64,000 bases of DNA from contig RQOL01000618.1 in NCBI GenBank assembly GCA_013076295.1, positions 3,410,001 to 3,474,000 of the forward strand. The letters are read 5' to 3'. The position numbers and the translations under genes are program-made. Every line of letters starts with the position of its first letter. The first letter of the stretch is position 1. The DNA comes from Sanderia malayensis (Eukaryota > Cnidaria > Scyphozoa > Semaeostomeae > Pelagiidae). Below are positions 1-11,947 of the stretch, piece after piece. The notes under the pieces are model-generated. The model made no database searches, was not told the DNA's origin, and worked only from the letters and a program-made list of their open reading frames with translations.

Positions 1-57
1 GTCTTTCTCTGCGTCAAATGTCCTTGTAATAAATATTAGTTTGATCTTATTTTGCAG

Positions 58-1066
58 TATGTTTGAGTCGAAAACAACGGAGTCTAAGATCGAAGAAACC
101 AATGTTGGACATCAACTTCTCAAAAAGATGGGTAAGTTCAAGGCTTTCGGATGATTCAAATGCGGCATTGGCGTGCTATTTGTGTTTGATTCAGCGCACT
201 GATTCTTGTATTCTGTATCTATGTATAAAATTGCATGACGTAATTACTGGATGTCTTCCTCTTCAGGTTGGTCTGGTAAAGGTCTTGGCAGAGCTGGCCA
301 GGGAATAGAGGAACCCATAAAGGGAGGAGATGTTAGAGAAAAGGGTGATATGTTCAAGGTATGGTTTAAAGCGTTTTTATTGCTAATTATATTCTATTAT
401 TTTATGATGAGTTGAGATAAAGCACTGATGTATTGTTCTCAATCAAGAGGGCTAACTGCATACGATTCTTACAATGTCAGCTACCCATGTATATAGATTG
501 TATGTTCAATAGTCTTACAAGCTATTTATGTATATGGATTACATGTGTGTTTCTATGCACATACATCATAGTATATATATATATACGTAAGTGTTTAGGA
601 AGGGGATGGCATTTGGTTAACTGGATTATCTGTGATCTAGGGCGTTGGAGTGGATCTGCATGATCCATTTGAAACCTATCGAAGAAACAAAAGCTACACT
701 TATAACAAACGTAAGTTTATAATCCTCTTTTAGAATTAAATTGTATTTTATTATAACTATGCAGTCAACTCTAATTCGAACAGCCTGGGGAAGCGTGAAA
801 ATGTTGGAATTACAAAAAGTTCGAATTATAGAGGTTTATTTTATAAGAATTGGTTCATTAGTGATCCTTGAAGGGACAGAGAAGTTCGTTTGAATTAGAT
901 GGATTTCAAATTACACGAGTTCGAATAATGCAGAGTTGACTGTAGTTATAATCATAGTTACAGTTGCAGTTAGTTATAGTTATAGTTATAGTTATATACT
1001 GTAGTATGTTATGTTTGCATGACTCATATTGTGTTTTTTTTAGCTCGAAGAGAAAGGGACAGGTAA
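58..1066 (+). CDS. CHERP: CHERP homologue, C-terminal exons (5' part off the window)
   Basis: Four exons at 58-131, 267-358, 641-710 and 1044-1066 (stop TAA) join in frame through GT..AG introns. They encode a G-patch (KKMGWSGKGLG), then KGGDVREKGDMFKG, then GVGVDLHDPFETYRRNKSY, ending PRRERDR. This order (G-patch, 'GGDVR', 'GVGV.L.DP.E.YRRNKSY') is the C-terminus of calcium homeostasis endoplasmic reticulum protein, a SURP/CID/G-patch protein associated with the U2 snRNP and alternative splicing. The SURP and CID domains would lie to the left of the window. The intron at 359-640 is ordinary; the intron at 711-1043 holds a pogo-like MITE (760-946). Recognition is firm; only the upstream boundary is unknown. 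Confidence 0.88.
760..946. mobile_element. pogo/Tigger-like MITE in a CHERP intron
   Basis: The ends are inverted: CAGTCAACTCTAATTCGAAC on the left and a matching GTTCGAATAATGCAGAGTTGACTG on the right, with TA next to the tips. The 'CAGT(C/T)(G/A)A..TCGAA' tip resembles pogo/Tigger elements. It is about 187 bp with no coding capacity. Related but diverged tips occur at 6875-7028 and 35984-36145. Confidence 0.6.
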
Positions 1067-1334
1067 TTTGCGTTGATAATCATCATCATTCCCCAAAATG
1101 AGAGGCGAAACCTGATTAAAGTTGGTCAGTAGAGAATTTTACAAGTTTTTATCAGACACTGGAGTTTGGATGTGGTAATTCGAAAGACTGTTTATTGCCC
1201 GTGGCAGACAGTCTGTGCCAATTTTAACCCACTTAGAGACAGTAATTAACGATAAGCGACATCGTAATTGTGTACCATCATTTAAAATAAAGGTGGTGGC
1301 ACATCTGATTAAAGATATGTGCCATCTTATAGCG

Positions 1335-1705
1335 ATGATGGCACTACTTATGTATACTAGTGTCTTTGTACTGCTGGTGGTTCAACACCCCGTATATATA
1401 TATATATATGATGGCACTACTTATGTATACAAGTGTCCTTGTACTGCTGGTCGTTGAACATCCCGTATATATATATATATATATGATGGCACTACTTATG
1501 TATACTAGTGTCTTTGTACTGCTGGTGGTTCAACACCCCGTATATATATATATATATATATGATGGCACTACTTATGTATACTAGTGTCTTTGTACTGCT
1601 GGTGGTTCAACACCCCGTATATATATATATATATATATGATGGCACTACTTATGTATACTAGTGTCCTTGTACTGCTGGTCGTTGAACATCCCGTATATA
1701 TATAT
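1335..1705. repeat. 75-bp minisatellite with embedded (TA)n
   Basis: About five head-to-tail copies of a 74-78 bp unit begin near 1335, 1410, 1484, 1562 and 1638. Each runs GATGGCACTACTTATGTATA, then a 'TGTACTGCTGGT' block, then CACCCCGTATATATATAT. Copies alternate between two subtypes ('GGTGGTTCAACACCCC' and 'GGTCGTTGAACATCCC'). Unit length varies mainly through the TA run. Open frames here are repeat artefacts. Confidence 0.85.
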
Positions 1706-1796
1706 GTTGGCGTGCATTGCTACAACTGACTTAGTGCGATTCCGTTATTGTATGATACTATGATCGTCTACGCATGCGTGTCTACTGAAACACCGC

Positions 1797-3689
1797 TTAA
1801 AACATCCCTTGTATTGCATCGTATATCAGTTCAGCCATCTTGTCGTATCCATGAGGCGTGTAGTGTAGATTATCATCCCAATATTTTGCCCGTTCATCAT
1901 CTGTCATTGTTCTGTACGGCAGTTCTTCAGCCAGATCACACAGGATGACGTCATCACGTTTATCTGCGTATTCTCGGATCTTTTCGTTGGTTTCCTTCCA
2001 CATGCTTTCTCGTTTTTGCCACATCGGCATTGCTGGTGCGTTTGCATCGGGTATTGTCAATGCTACTGTTTTGACATGGGCTGCGTGTGCCATTTCGTGC
2101 AGTTTTTTTATGTTGTTGAACAGCTGGCCTGCATCGGTGCAATTCGTATGCATCAAGTCGTTCGTGCCGCCGAGAATCACTACCAAGTCCAGCGGTTTGT
2201 ACTTTTGAAGTAAGTGAGGCATGCGCTCTAGCATTGACACGAACACGCATTCCCCGCTGACTCCTTCGTTGTAAACATCGTATGTTATTGTGTTATTCTC
2301 GGCGTTTAACAATTCGTGTAGTTTCTTCGTGTACGGATGAAATGCAAATCCCCCTTTGTGGTAACCCTCGGTAATGGAATCTCCGATACACAGAACTCGT
2401 TTTTCGGTATCTTCCAGGTCATTTTTTCTCGTTGATTTACCATCATCGGCCTCTGAATCGTCTGCGTTATCTTTTTCATTTGTTTCATTGTTATCTTCAG
2501 CGTCATATTCGTATCTTTCTTTAGTCTTTAGATCTTCCTTGTAATTTCCTTTTATTGTCTTATTCACGTGTTTGTGTCTCTGTTTGGCTCCATGTTCTTT
2601 CAATTCGACTCTTTCGTCGTTTTTCTCCTTGTTTTCGTTAGTTTCGTTGTTTTCGTTACCATATCCATTTGTCAAGGACTTCTCTTTGTTTCCGGAAATT
2701 TTTGTCGGATCGGTCGTCGAAAACGACTCGGTGGGTTCGGTAATCATCGCTTCTGCAGTCGGATGTGTTGTCGGTGTAAACGACCGTATTCGTGTATTGA
2801 TTACGATGTGATTTCCCGATCCCTCCTTCTCCTGATCACCCGAGCCCGAATATTCAACAATGTGAGATACTGGAGTGCTTTGCAATTCAGCTGTCGGATT
2901 CGTACTCGGTGTAGCTTTCATAACACGAGACTTTACTGTCGTTACTGCGATTGTTGTTTCCTTCACGCTTGTCGGCTTGAAACTTTGCTTCGTCGCCTGT
3001 GTAGGTTTCTTGTAATCATTTTCTGGCCGGCGGCCATAATTGTTGTCATTCGTACTTTCATCTTTATCATCTTTGTAGTTGTCCTTCAGTTTCGTTCTGT
3101 GTTTTCTGCTGGTCTTATCTTTCACTTCGTGTTCATCTTTCTCTTGGAAGTCATCGTTGTCTTTTGTTGAATCCGCCTGGAACTTTGTCGGCCTAAAATG
3201 CTTCCTTAGTCCATGACCGTGCTTTTTGTGAAGAGAGAGCTTACTCCCATCTCTTTGTCTTTGTTTTCCCAGAACTATAAAGTGTTGTTTGACTTATATA
3301 CATTGATGTGATTTCGCTTAACAACAAAGCATATATACAATCATGGTCATAAGAGACAACTGTAATGTAACACTAGAACGTTTACATATGCAGTAAACTC
3401 AATCAACGTCTCTTAAAGTCATCTCAATCTACGTTACAGCGCATTGCCAACCAAGTATTGCTTTGTAGCATATCTTCACTTTGATACACAACACATGATC
3501 ATGAAGCTATTTACGAATTGCATCTATATCTATATCTATATCTGTCTATCACACCTATAAATCTCTTATTTCAACTAACAGTAACCTATCCTGGAAATAT
3601 CAAAGGCAATTGACAGTACCTGTAAGGTCGTGCATTAGTGAACCACAGAGCATAAAAAGCAAAACAATAGCCAGTTTTACTTCAACCAT
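1797..3689 (-). CDS. Secreted SGNH/GDSL hydrolase with a long charged N-terminal region
   Basis: Two exons, 3689-3620 and 3274-1797, give about 515 residues. The ATG at 3689 starts a signal peptide (MVEVKLAIVLLFMLCGSLM). The donor after ACAG and acceptor TATAG keep the frame. Residues ~30-305 are hydrophilic and rich in K, E, D, N and T, with repeated PTAE/TNPTAE-type segments; this looks like a disordered extracellular linker. The C-terminal ~200 residues are an SGNH hydrolase: block I VLCIGDSITEG (Ser nucleophile), a block II glycine in NEGVSGE, block III GGTND (Asn), block V DNLHYTPHGYD (Asp/His). All catalytic positions are present, so it should be an active secreted or extracellular esterase/acetylesterase; the substrate cannot be told. 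It is transcribed away from the gene at 5046. Confidence 0.8.
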
Positions 3690-5045
3690 TTCGTTTTCAC
3701 TACACAATTTCTTTTGGGAAACAAAGCGACAGCGAATGAATCGATTTTAGGCCAAGGTTGTTGCGATTCAAAACAGTATGTTGATAGCTGGCTTGTTTTA
3801 TAGTTTTGTATATGTGCTTGTGAGTGATTCAAAAAGGGCTTCATGCTTGACCAGTTTTCACTGCTCTCTAGTCAATTCGCAAACTAGCGACTTAACTGCT
3901 TCAGAGGTTTTCTAAAACAACCTCAGCAATCTTACACCAGGTATTTGAATCTCAGCTTCATGACATTTTCTTCCCTAATTTTTCTTTTAACCGTATCCAG
4001 GCTTATTTATCAGTATCGTCCATTTGTTCTTCATCTTGCTAGCACGAATTAGGTTGTTGTTGTTGTTGCCTTGGTTTGAGTTGACTGCAAGTATCATCTC
4101 TCAAATCCATGTGACCTTCACTGCATTGTCTTGATCGTCTGTACAAGCAACGCGGAGCCTGTTTATACAGCAGACGGCTGACTCAAATCCACATTATCAA
4201 CAATTGATCGTTTATTTATAGAGTATTCAGTGTTCAAATAATGCGAATGCTTTGGTAATTTACAAACCAAACCGTCTACCTTCCTAAGATATCGTTATCT
4301 TGATGCATTTAAAGGTTTATGGTGGAAATGCTTCAATTTATTCCAACGTGAAATCTTAGTGTAACGAACCCCTTGTATTAAGAATCAACTTTCTTATTCT
4401 TTGGGCGACTTCAAAGTATATTTTACTCTCAGTTTAATGGAATAACTGATACAAGTATATTTTGCTTATCTGCAAGCCTGGTTATCGTAGAGATTTTATT
4501 TTATATAGAAAGGATCTTTATTTCAAAATTTGTTGGGCATTCGCAGCCAACTTACGGCCTTTAATCCTTAACTCTCCCGGCAGCTTTTCTTCTTGTCAAA
4601 GCATAGCCAAGATCATCGTTTGTCGTTTGAGATTCTGTGCAATGTTTGAAGTAAACGTGGCATATCGGGAATGCACAGAAAAACGTACTGCTAGCCCGTG
4701 TCTGCTATTGTTTGGTCAATATTAACGCATCGACATTAAACTTCTGTAGTTATTATCGATTGGGAACGGAATTAACCAACTAATCTGATCTGAAGATCGA
4801 TTGGTCATACTAATAAACAACAGCGTGTACATCATCATATCAAGGCATCCAAGACTACATACATAGCTGCATTGAAGCAATAAAGGTTACAGCATCGCAC
4901 CAAGATATCGTTAAGACACACATATACCATTGAGGCATACAGATTTTACTCAAGTCATACAGAAGCACAGGGATATTCGAATATCCAGCTATTCGAATTT
5001 GGAATACACGTTTATAGTTTGAAGAGAGAGGACCTCGATTCCAAT
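3690..5045. other. Intergenic stretch between two divergent genes
   Basis: This 1.35 kb separates the SGNH hydrolase start (minus strand) from the ER thioredoxin-fold gene (plus strand). It must hold the promoters of both. Open frames here are short and have no recognisable protein features. I see no RNA gene or clear repeat. Confidence 0.5.
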
Positions 5046-8000
5046 ATGATTAAGTTATATCTGGGTCCATTGTTTTCTGGGTTAATAATTATTGTGATGC
5101 AAAGTTGGAGTGGTTGCTGTGAAGTTGTAAGATTGAACAGGAATAATTTCGAAGAGACTGTTTTGCATGTTAACGACCCATGGATAATTGGAATCAGGCC
5201 GAGAATATCCGAAGAAGAGATTGATAATGTTTATGAACAAGTTAAAGATCGAATTAATCTTGGATCGATCGAAGAGAAAGAGTATATCAATTATCTTCAA
5301 GACATCGTAAGTAATTTTAAGCTCCTTTATACTTATAGTAGTAACCCTTATACCCTAAATTCTCATATAAGCCCCCCACCTTCGAACAAGCCTCTTCCCT
5401 TTGATTTCGCCCCCTCCTCGAATAAGCCCTTATCCTGATGATCATTTCGGATGGGTATTGAGTCCAAGTATCAAGACTTGAAGTTGTGTGGTGAATGTAT
5501 TCAAATGGCAGCAAGGTTAAACCAAGAATCTTATTACAGTAAAAACCCGCACGTAAGAACCTGTAGACTTCCATCCAGCCTATTGTTCCAAGACAATAGG
5601 CTATTGTTTCTTCTATTGTTATGAGCAGAAATATCACCCAGAAGGTTCTTAATCCATTGTTTCTTACATGCGGGTTTTTACTGTAGTTGAGTGCGTTGGT
5701 TGAATACAGTATTTCAGGGGGTTGTAGATCAGTGTATAACACGCTCAGCTTAATTGCCTTGCAATCTCTTTCAGGATGCCCCTGCAAGGGCTGTGATTTT
5801 CAACAAGATTCGAGTCTTTCCATTCGGAGCCAAGTTGCACAAACTTCGTAAATGGGAAAATGCTGAAAGCTGTACGCAAGCAATAAGGAAAGCACTGCAA
5901 AGTATACCTGACGTCACAATACAACTACCTAACATTGTCGATCAGAAGAATGAACTGCTTAAAAACTTCATCCAGACGGCCTACTCGAATTTGCCTCCGA
6001 AGTTTCCCATCGTTCTCTTTACAGGTGAATATTATTTCATACATTACCCCCTGTATGCATCCTTGCTGGCAGTGGAAACCTGTGTGAAATGCTTTGCCTT
6101 AGACGGGGGCTTCCTTTGTAAAATTTTATACATTACATCCCAACCAATGTGCTTTGTGCCATGTTGAAATCAATACGAGTTACCTTATTATACAAGTACA
6201 GGGATTTGGGTTGTAACTAATCTTGAAATGCATTATTAATCGTGTCATTATTTATTGAAACGGACGGTTTTTCGGGGGGTAGTCTTGATGGTGGAGTACT
6301 GAGCAATTTGTATTGCCAGTTGGTGCTGCATGCCGCTTGAGACCGCTTCTCTAAGGCATTTTTCTGGAAGAACATAGCGAGCTAAAAGAGCCAACAGGAT
6401 TATTAGTTTTAATGAAGATAAATTCTCTTTTTTAGATCAGAAGGCGACTCCGATGTATTACAAGCAGATATCCTTGAAATTTGCTTCATTGTTTCATTTT
6501 GGTGTGATTCGTCACCCGCCACCATCAACACTGGCCGTGTACGCCATTACGAAACTGCCTCGTCTTGTCGTGCTTTTAACCGAGGTTCTCAAGGACGGAA
6601 CGCCCCGAATCAAACCAATTCATTACGAAGATAATTTGCACGGCGCTCTCGATTACCCGCGGGTCCTGCGTTTCTTGTACATCGTGCACATGAAATACTT
6701 CAAAGAATTGCCTGGAAACACGCATGCCACGGCTCATGATATTGATGAGATGTTCGAGCCGCATATTACACTATTCCCTGAAATGCTTAGATTGCCAGAA
6801 GGTACAGAGAAGGAAGCAATGGCTAACAAACTGCTTCCTAGCTCCCCTACAGACGACAGCCAGTAAGTACACTACGAATTGTTATCTCGAACTCGGTTAT
6901 CTCGAACAGATTCCCATTTCCCCTCGTTCTCTATTTGAGTGAATTTGGTTCGGATATCTCGAACTCCCGTTATGTCGAACAAATTGTCATTTCCCCTGCG
7001 AGTTCCAGATAGCGAGAGTCGACTGTATTCAGATTTGTACGTTGAAAAACATGGAACACTTTGGAATGTGGACCATTGTTCAATGTGGACCATGGAACAT
7101 TGGAATTGGATTTTGCTTAAATCTATTTCAGATTTCGGTAGTGATTTCTGTAAATTTTTATTCTAGGGAAACAAAACCTGGAAGCGGGGAACCGTGTAAT
7201 GAAAACCTGGACGTCTGTATAATTATCGTTGGCAGAGATCTCTACAATTCAGAAAGTAACAGGAAAGAAGTAGAAGAAATCAAAGCAAACCTATCTACTG
7301 TGAAACAACAGCTGATAGATCGTGGTAATGATGACTATTACACCATGAAGTTAGACCTCTGATGTTAAACTGGGAATCATGCGCGGGACATTACCTCATT
7401 GGGAGGGGGGCTTTTCTAAGGACTTAGTGCTGTGTCTTCGTTACCCCGAGTGTTCGCTGGGTAAAGGCTTTGTTTCTTTCGATTGAGCCAATATTCCGTT
7501 AGAGATAAGTGTCCGTAGTTCCATTTTAAATGCTGTTATTGATCATAAACTTTGAACCAAACACTGCCAGGTCTTAGACTATCCTTGTGATGCAAGCAAT
7601 AAAGCTGCATGACAAGTCAGGGAGATGGACAAGGGTATTGTTAAGGTGTTGAGGTTGAGATTCAGAACGAGGCTTCGTGAGTGATAAAGAGTCTGTTTTG
7701 GGCGAAATTAAGCTTTGTTATAGAGTTAAGTTGTTGAAACGAAAAAAGAAGCGTTGGAATGAACTATGTTTTGTGTCTGTTCTCCTCACACCGACACCTG
7801 TTGAGACATTGCTTTTCAAAAGTTTCTGTTCAACTATGAAGCAGTCGTTGTTATGTTGATAATGCTACCTAATGTCTTAATGCCATCTTTCTTCCAGGAA
7901 AATCGATCGAGCTGCATCAGTTGGACATAAACTGCAATGAAGCTGCAGAGATGGACTTTGATATTTATGCTGAAGATTGTCCGGTTTTGGTTCTACTGCG

Positions 8001-8199
8001 TCCGAAAAGGCATCTGTTTGCATTAGCAGTCACCAACGAATTGCCAATTAGCATCGAGTCGTTTTTGGAGAAAGCACTTTCGGGAAAAATTGGGCATCGA
8101 AAGTACGAGAAACTACCCGAGTTAAAGTTTGGAAAATGTGGCGCCGCTAATGAAAAGGGTGATGATGATAATAAGGCGAATTTAAAAATAGAACTTTGA
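5046..8199 (+). CDS. ER-resident thioredoxin-fold protein without CXXC, C-terminal KIEL
   Basis: Exons 5046-5306, 5775-6024, 6436-6862, 7167-7324 and 7898-8199 join in frame (465 residues). The ATG at 5046 begins a hydrophobic signal sequence (LGPLFSGLIIIVMQSW). Residues ~30-115 look like a thioredoxin fold (NNFEETVLHVNDPWIIGIRP), but the usual CGHC active site is absent. A second thioredoxin-like segment starts at PKFPIVLFTDQKATPMYYK and runs through ITKLPRLVVLLTE. A third acidic/hydrophobic module (DCPVLVLLRP) precedes the tail, which ends KIEL, a plausible KDEL-type retrieval signal (compare HIEL of carboxylesterases). The resemblance is to the inactive thioredoxin-like modules of DNAJC16/PDI-type proteins, but there is no J domain. 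I infer a non-catalytic ER chaperone or adaptor; no specific name is safe. Confidence 0.7.
5535..5685. mobile_element. 151-bp MITE, TACAGTAAAAACCC family, copy 1
   Basis: The terminal inverted repeats read TACAGTAAAAACCCGCA and, inverted at the right end, TGCGGGTTTTTACTGTA, so the element is bounded by TA as for Tc1/mariner insertions. The interior has a smaller stem (CCTATTGTTCCAAGACAATAGG). It sits in the first intron of the ER thioredoxin-fold gene. A second copy of exactly the same length is at 37452-37602. Confidence 0.85.
6875..7028. mobile_element. pogo-like MITE remnant
   Basis: Within the intron at 6863-7166, several repeats of 'ATCTCGAACTC' and 'ATGTCGAAC' lie in both orientations, and the right end reads GCGAGAGTCGACTGTA. 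This is the tip style of Tigger/pogo elements. The left tip is degraded, so its boundary is approximate. Confidence 0.45.
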
Positions 8200-8647
8200 A
8201 GGTAAGATATTTGTTGTATGAAACGATGTAAATTTCGAAAGGAAATAGACCAGTAAAAGACTTGTAAGCTCAAATAATATCTAGTTAACAGAACAGCCGA
8301 GTTTATTTCTCAAACGAGTGCTGATATTTTTAATCCGGAACCCGAGAATGCCAAACTTCTCACTTTTTTTCTCGAAAGCAAGCCGTCACAAATATTTGCA
8401 AAGAAGTGTTAGAATATAGACAAATATTTTTCAACTGTATTTCAATGACGCTTGGTTAAATATAATTGCAAACTTCATTTTAAATAAGAATGGCAAAGAA
8501 GTGAGTCTATTCAGCGACACCCTGAGTTCCACTTGTTATCAAATAATAGTTGAAACTAAGTTACACATCAGTTTTTGGTATACAATTCACGAATTCTAAA
8601 AATATCAGTAGACAATGTTGAATGTCATATCTGAGCCCAAACATCAC

Positions 8648-11600
8648 TCACTTTTTCAAATTTTGAAGTTCAGAATCAGGGATCTGCAAAGAAAATTGAA
8701 TCGCAAATAAAACTTGCATGCTTAGCAGAACATTTTTGAAGATACGTATGAAACTAATGAAAAATATAATAATGTATGGAACTTACAGCTTTTTTGAGAG
8801 CCTGGTCAACATCTGCAAGCAAATCTTCCTTGTCTTCTATACCCACAGAAAATCGAATCTGACAAGAGATATACAAAATTTAGTTTGATTCAGCAAAGAT
8901 TGAATCAGACTAACTTTAGATCACATTTACAATTGCATCATTATTTACCAGAGTATCAGTTATTCCAAGCTTCACTCTGTCCTCAGGGTCCACAGACATG
9001 TGAGTCATCACAGCACTACAACAGATTTAACCAATATGATCTTACAAGCCAAGCACTAAATAGTATTTTTATCATTTTATCATTAATTAAAAACTTAATT
9101 CTAGGATTTAGAAGGTTTAAAAGTATCAAGCATTGAATTTTGAAGTCAACAAATTTTGAGGTGATGTTGACAAAACTAAAAGACAAACTTATTTTAAATA
9201 TCATTTTGATTGAAGAAATACTTTTGCGTATACTCACGGAAGTTCAGCAAGACTTTCAATACCTCCAAGACTCTCTGCCAATGTAAAGACCTTCAAGGAG
9301 GAGAGGAAAGTCTGGGATGTCTTCAAATCGCCAACCAAATCAAAAGACAACATTCCACTGAAGCCTGTGCATTGTTTCTTCACAATTTCATGTTGAGGAT
9401 GGCTTGGAAGACCTGGAAGAATGACGAAGTCCGAGATCAAGGTATTGCAAAAGATTTCTACTTCAACCAATACACTGAATACCTTCTAAAAGAAGCTCAG
9501 CATCAGTGTTTAAATGCAAAGGAAATAACTTGACAGCAAGCAAAATAACTTGATACAGTAAAATAAGATTTCTTGTTTATTTTATTTATAATTTTTTATC
9601 ATGGATGTCATTAATGTGGAATCAGGAGAAGGAATTCTAATTGCACATTACCAGGGTAAATCACCCGTTTGACGTGGGGTGATTCTTCAAGGAATTTTGC
9701 TATTGCGAGGGCATTCTCCTGATGTTGCTTCATCCTCACATGCAAAGTTTTGGCACCTCTGTTGGCCAAATAGCAGTCAAAGGGGCTTGGAATGCAACCA
9801 GCAGCTAAAGAAAAGAAGAAAATGGATTTAATGTCAACGCTGGCAGAGTATACATGCCTACAACAGCAAAGCAAAGCATGGAGCACGGAACACAGTTTGA
9901 AAATTCAAACAAAAGTATCAAATTATTAGATATAAGAGTATGAAAATATGATACACCTGATAAAGAGAGACAATCAAAGTTCAACAAGTGTAAACATGAT
10001 AGAAGTTGTTTTAGGTAAAAAAGAAAGGTCCATTTCAAGAAGAAAGGCAGTTCAGAATGATGTAAAAGTGATCTCAAATGCTTCATTCTGTCTCACCGTT
10101 TTGCAAGAAATTCAGCTGCTTGTGAAGGTCTTCTCTGTTTGTTGAAATGAAACCAAGACAAGCATCACTGTGTCCTAGACAAGAAATCAATCATATTACA
10201 AGTTGGAAAAACCTGAAACATTGTGCTATCTCTGGTTTGATTAACGATGACATCAAAAAGATGTCAGCTTGAGGAGACGTCAATATAACCTACCATTGAT
10301 GTACTTGGTGATGGAATAGAAGACACAGTCGGCACCCCACATTATTGGTCTTTGGAAATACGGAGACATGAACGTGTTGTCAACCACAACTACTATATCC
10401 TGCCATCAAACGTATACATATGAGTATAAACATAATAAACAGTACAATGGAAGCCTTGACGCATTGGCTATTGCTCAACTAGATATTGTTCATCGAGAAT
10501 AGAAGGCATTTTACCTTCTGCTTGTGAGCTATCTTGCATGCACCCTCAATGTCGACAATCTTCATTGTTGGGTTGGTTGGTGTTTCCACCCATAGCATCT
10601 GAAATAGATTGGGTTGCAAAATTGTTTAGCAAATTCAGAACGAGGTTTATAACGAGGTCTGGTTTATAATTCAATGGACCGGTTCTAATTCTGATTATTT
10701 GGGCCAAAATGCAATGAAATAATACCTTGGTCTGGCCAGGTTTGATTGCCTTTTCCAACGCATCTAAATCTCTGCAGTCAACAAATGAGAATTGCAATCC
10801 ATGTGTCACAAAAACTTTGGACAAAAGTCTGTTGGTTCCTGTAAAGTGAAGTATCATGCTATACTGTACAATTGCAGTAAAATTAAACACAAATTGCCAA
10901 AAAAATTAAATACATCTCACACAATTTTCCATCTTCCTTGATTGTGAAAAGGTTTAAATGTACATCTGACATGAATCTTTACTACCCAAGCAACTTCTAA
11001 CTTGAAAAATGCTCTATTTTTCAAAGATGATTGAAATACTGAGGTAGACATGGTTTATTGATTATGAAACACGTGGTATCCAAAAATACCTCCATAAACA
11101 TCATCCATGACAACTACATGGTCACCACTCTTCAAAGTTAACATCAATGTCGTTGTAGCTCCAAGTCCAGATGAAAAAGCCATTCCTTAAAAACAAAGCA
11201 ACGCAGTTCATTGAACTGAAGGAGTTGGGAGACAATTGGGGGATGATTGGGGGTGTGTCATGGGTGTGTCAAAATGGTTTGCAAACTTACCATACTTGGC
11301 ACCATCTAAGGCAGCCACACATTGCTCAAAGCATTCTCGTGTCGGGTTGCCACTTCTTGAGTAATCATACCCCTGCGGCAACAAAGAAATTAACACCTTT
11401 AATTGCTAAACTAAACCGGCAACGCCTTCTGGTCTTCTTACAACTGAAACTAGCTTGTGAGCGTGACTCACAAGGGTTTGATTTTGTCTGTCGTTGCTTT
11501 AGTAAATTAATTCAGCTAATAAAGAGAGTATATTGCAGACAATGGATGTAACGTACGTGAGTTTCTCCTGGTATGTCTTGCTTGAAAGTCGTGGACATTG

Positions 11601-11697
11601 AAATTGGTGGGATGACCGCACGCGAATTCCATTTTTCTGGCTCCTGCCCGGCGTGGATAGCATCGGTTCCGAAGTTTTTAAACGGTGGTAATGCCAT
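8648..11697 (-). CDS. CTH: Cystathionine gamma-lyase
   Basis: Twelve exons: 11697-11557, 11372-11291, 11185-11090, 10838-10726, 10598-10515, 10399-10294, 10174-10097, 9804-9652, 9412-9238, 9015-8949, 8858-8787, 8683-8648. All joins keep frame and give 400 residues (human CTH is 405). Diagnostic segments in order: [52 protein letters not shown], the PLP lysine in [63 protein letters not shown] and [14 protein letters not shown]. This PLP enzyme cleaves cystathionine to cysteine in transsulfuration and can make H2S. It is cytosolic (no signal peptide). The start [20 protein letters not shown] is favoured over an upstream in-frame ATG at 11802. It is head to head with SRP19. Confidence 0.95.
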
Positions 11698-11947
11698 TGC
11701 TGCTGTGGGTAAGATATTTTCGCTATCGAGAAATAAATGAATGGCAAAAGAACAGGCAGTAATCCCTGCGATGTGTAAACCTGCAAGGTGACAGTGAACC
11801 AAGACAAGAGACCTGTCGAAGGCAGAAGCACTGCCTTTATTCTTCTTGTGACGTGCCGCTGATTTTTTAGGTGGGCACTACGTGCGCATGCGGAATAGAA
11901 AATCATAGGAACACGATTCACGAAACGAAGAAAACAATAAAGTAAAA
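11698..11947. promoter_or_regulatory. Shared 250-bp divergent promoter of CTH and SRP19
   Basis: The two start codons are 250 bp apart on opposite strands, so this segment must carry both 5'UTRs and both core promoters. I see no TATA box in a sensible position for either gene, which is usual for housekeeping bidirectional promoters. A short Tyr/Cys-rich open frame on the minus strand reaches through it and is judged non-coding. Confidence 0.6.

Noticed and set aside
2568..3170. 200-residue Phe/Val/Cys-rich open frame on the plus strand
   Set aside because: Antisense to the Lys/Glu/Thr-rich stalk of the SGNH hydrolase.
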